Shown here piece by piece: positions 4,132-5,108 of a stretch of 5,108 nucleotides of DNA. The stretch comes from Candidatus Nanohalarchaeota archaeon (lineage in GTDB: Archaea > EX4484-52 > B79-G9). Both the position numbers and the translations under genes were made by a program. The stretch's first letter is position 1. Each line of letters opens with the position of its first letter. The notes under the pieces were generated by a model, which was not told where the DNA came from, searched no databases, and was given only the letters and a program-made list of their open reading frames with translations. The stretch is from positions 1 through 5,108 of the forward strand of contig JAFCBV010000057.1 of NCBI GenBank assembly GCA_017610545.1. The letters run 5' to 3'.

Positions 4132-5108
4132 AAAATTATGAAAGTTTTGTATTTTCACGGTTGCCTGAAAAGTATCAGACATTTATTGTACAGGAATCTG
4201 TATATGCAGGCTACCGCGAGAATGTCGAAAAATTTGTGTTTTGGCTGCTTGCTGCATACGCATTCATAATCACAGCAACACTTACGGCCATGATTGTAAT
4301 AAGCCCGCCTCTCTGGATTTCTGCACTGATGATGTTTTTTCTGGTTACAGTTGCGGTTTCTGCACCATATCTTGTTTTCAGCAGTTCTGCGGACTCAAGA
4401 AAAAAAGAAATAGATGGCGTCCTGCCGGATTTTCTTCTCCTTGTTGCAGCCAACATAAGAAGCGGGCTTACAATTGATCGCGCTATCCTGTTTTCTGCGC
4501 GCCCTGAATTTGGCAGCCTCTCGCGTGAATTCAAAAAAGTCGCATTTGAGATATATGGCGGCGCATCGCTTGAAACGGCATTCTCAAAACTTACGAAACG
4601 AATAAAATCAGGGGTTCTCGAGCGAACAATAAGCCTTATTGTCGAAGGCATAAAATCAGGGGGTGCTGTTGCAAAGCTTCTTGAAGAGATTGCTATTGAC
4701 ATAAGAAATACAGAAACCCTTCAAAAAGAAATACGTGCAAGCGTCATGATGTATGTAATGTTCATATTTATGGCCGCCGTTATTGGCGCGCCTGCGTTGT
4801 TTGCAATATCCACATTCCTTATACAGGGAACAATGGCGATGTGGGGGGACATGGATATGTCTACAGGTCCTGAAATGGAGGGTGCTGGTGCGATAAGTAT
4901 ATCCGCCCCATCACTTGACGGCACCATCTTCGGTTACTTTGCCATTGCAGTGATAATCATAACAACAACATTTTCAGGAATCCTGATATCACTCATACAG
5001 TCAGGAAATGCGCGGCAGGGGTTAAAATATTGCCCTATTTTTACAAGTATTGCATTGCTGGTTTATTTTGCAGCAAAAGAAGTTCTTTTCAGAGTTTTCG
5101 GGAGTATG
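4128..5108 (+). CDS. T2SSF-domain pilus platform protein (TadB/TadC-like, second of two), 3' end outside the window
   Basis: The frame runs open from ATG 4128 through the last base, giving 327 residues with no stop, so the gene is cut by the window edge. The last visible residues (AAKEVLFRVFGSM) follow a final hydrophobic helix and are probably close to the true C-terminus. Predicted membrane helices lie at about 36-59, 64-86, 205-233, 268-291 and 304-319. The T2SSF domain lies at about 99-203, starting at LPDFLLLVAANIRSGLTIDR, with the repeat-like IKSGVLERTI and IKSGGAVAKLLEEIA. It pairs with the preceding gene as the second subunit of a hetero-oligomeric platform, as TadB pairs with TadC. 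Between the third and fourth helices is an external loop (about 236-267) rich in Met, Asp and Gly. A ribosome site GGTGA and the ATGA overlap with the upstream stop make the start firm and imply coupled, near-equimolar synthesis. Confidence 0.88.
   Translation, partial: MKNYESFVFSRLPEKYQTFIVQESVYAGYRENVEKFVFWLLAAYAFIITATLTAMIVISPPLWISALMMFFLVTVAVSAPYLVFSSSADSRKKEIDGVLPDFLLLVAANIRSGLTIDRAILFSARPEFGSLSREFKKVAFEIYGGASLETAFSKLTKRIKSGVLERTISLIVEGIKSGGAVAKLLEEIAIDIRNTETLQKEIRASVMMYVMFIFMAAVIGAPALFAISTFLIQGTMAMWGDMDMSTGPEMEGAGAISISAPSLDGTIFGYFAIAVIIITTTFSGILISLIQSGNARQGLKYCPIFTSIALLVYFAAKEVLFRVFGSM

Noticed and set aside
3276..4927. ORFs opposite or out of frame with the platform genes (3276-3494, 3660-4046, 4211-4702 and 4721-4927 minus; 4241-4477 plus)
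   Set aside because: They shadow the two T2SSF genes, whose frames give membrane helices and domain motifs; the shadows do not.
1..5108. CRISPR array, tRNA/rRNA genes, insertion sequence ends or attachment sites
   Set aside because: No regularly spaced repeats, no cloverleaf-like or conserved rRNA segments and no transposase or terminal repeats were found on reading either strand.

Overview
The window reads as an archaeal type IV pilus (T4P) locus of the Tad/Epd-like kind. Archaeal signs are: two short prepilins with class III signal peptides and the archaeal pilin N-terminus GVSPLIAAVLLIAFT; a GspE/VirB11-superfamily secretion ATPase with the archaeal-type C-terminal domain; two separate single-domain T2SSF (TadB/TadC-like) platform proteins; and BRE/TATA-like boxes at the spacing expected for archaeal promoters. 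Sequence style (very short signal peptides, small pilins, ATG/TTG/GTG starts, moderate GC) would suit a DPANN or euryarchaeal lineage, but the phylum cannot be fixed from this window.

Layout. (1) 2-226, + strand: the 3' part of an unrecognised small membrane protein, open at the left edge. (2) 227-319: a short convergent spacer with T-runs on both strands. (3) 320-1298, - strand: two tandem pilin genes (upstream 792-1298, downstream 320-790), one base apart and probably cotranscribed. (4) 1299-1401: a divergent promoter region whose two TATA elements are near-identical mirror images. (5) 1402-5108, + strand: the assembly-machine genes, namely the ATPase (1402-3249), the first platform protein (3292-4131) and the second platform protein (4128 to the right edge, no stop in the window).

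Working model: the two pilins are made as membrane-anchored precursors, cut after Gly by a prepilin peptidase that is not encoded here, and extracted from the membrane into a filament by a cytoplasmic hexameric ATPase acting on the heteromeric TadB/TadC-like platform. Filament subunits and machine are expressed from opposite sides of one shared 103-bp control region.

The points most worth a second look are: a likely frame problem or slippage at an A9 run at the start of the first platform gene; the mirror-image promoter pair, with a predicted leaderless pilin transcript on one side and a Shine-Dalgarno-led ATPase transcript on the other; a roughly 100-residue lysine-rich tail on the ATPase; and a cysteine pair conserved between two otherwise diverged pilins. 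The system class itself is known; I see no evidence for a wholly new system.
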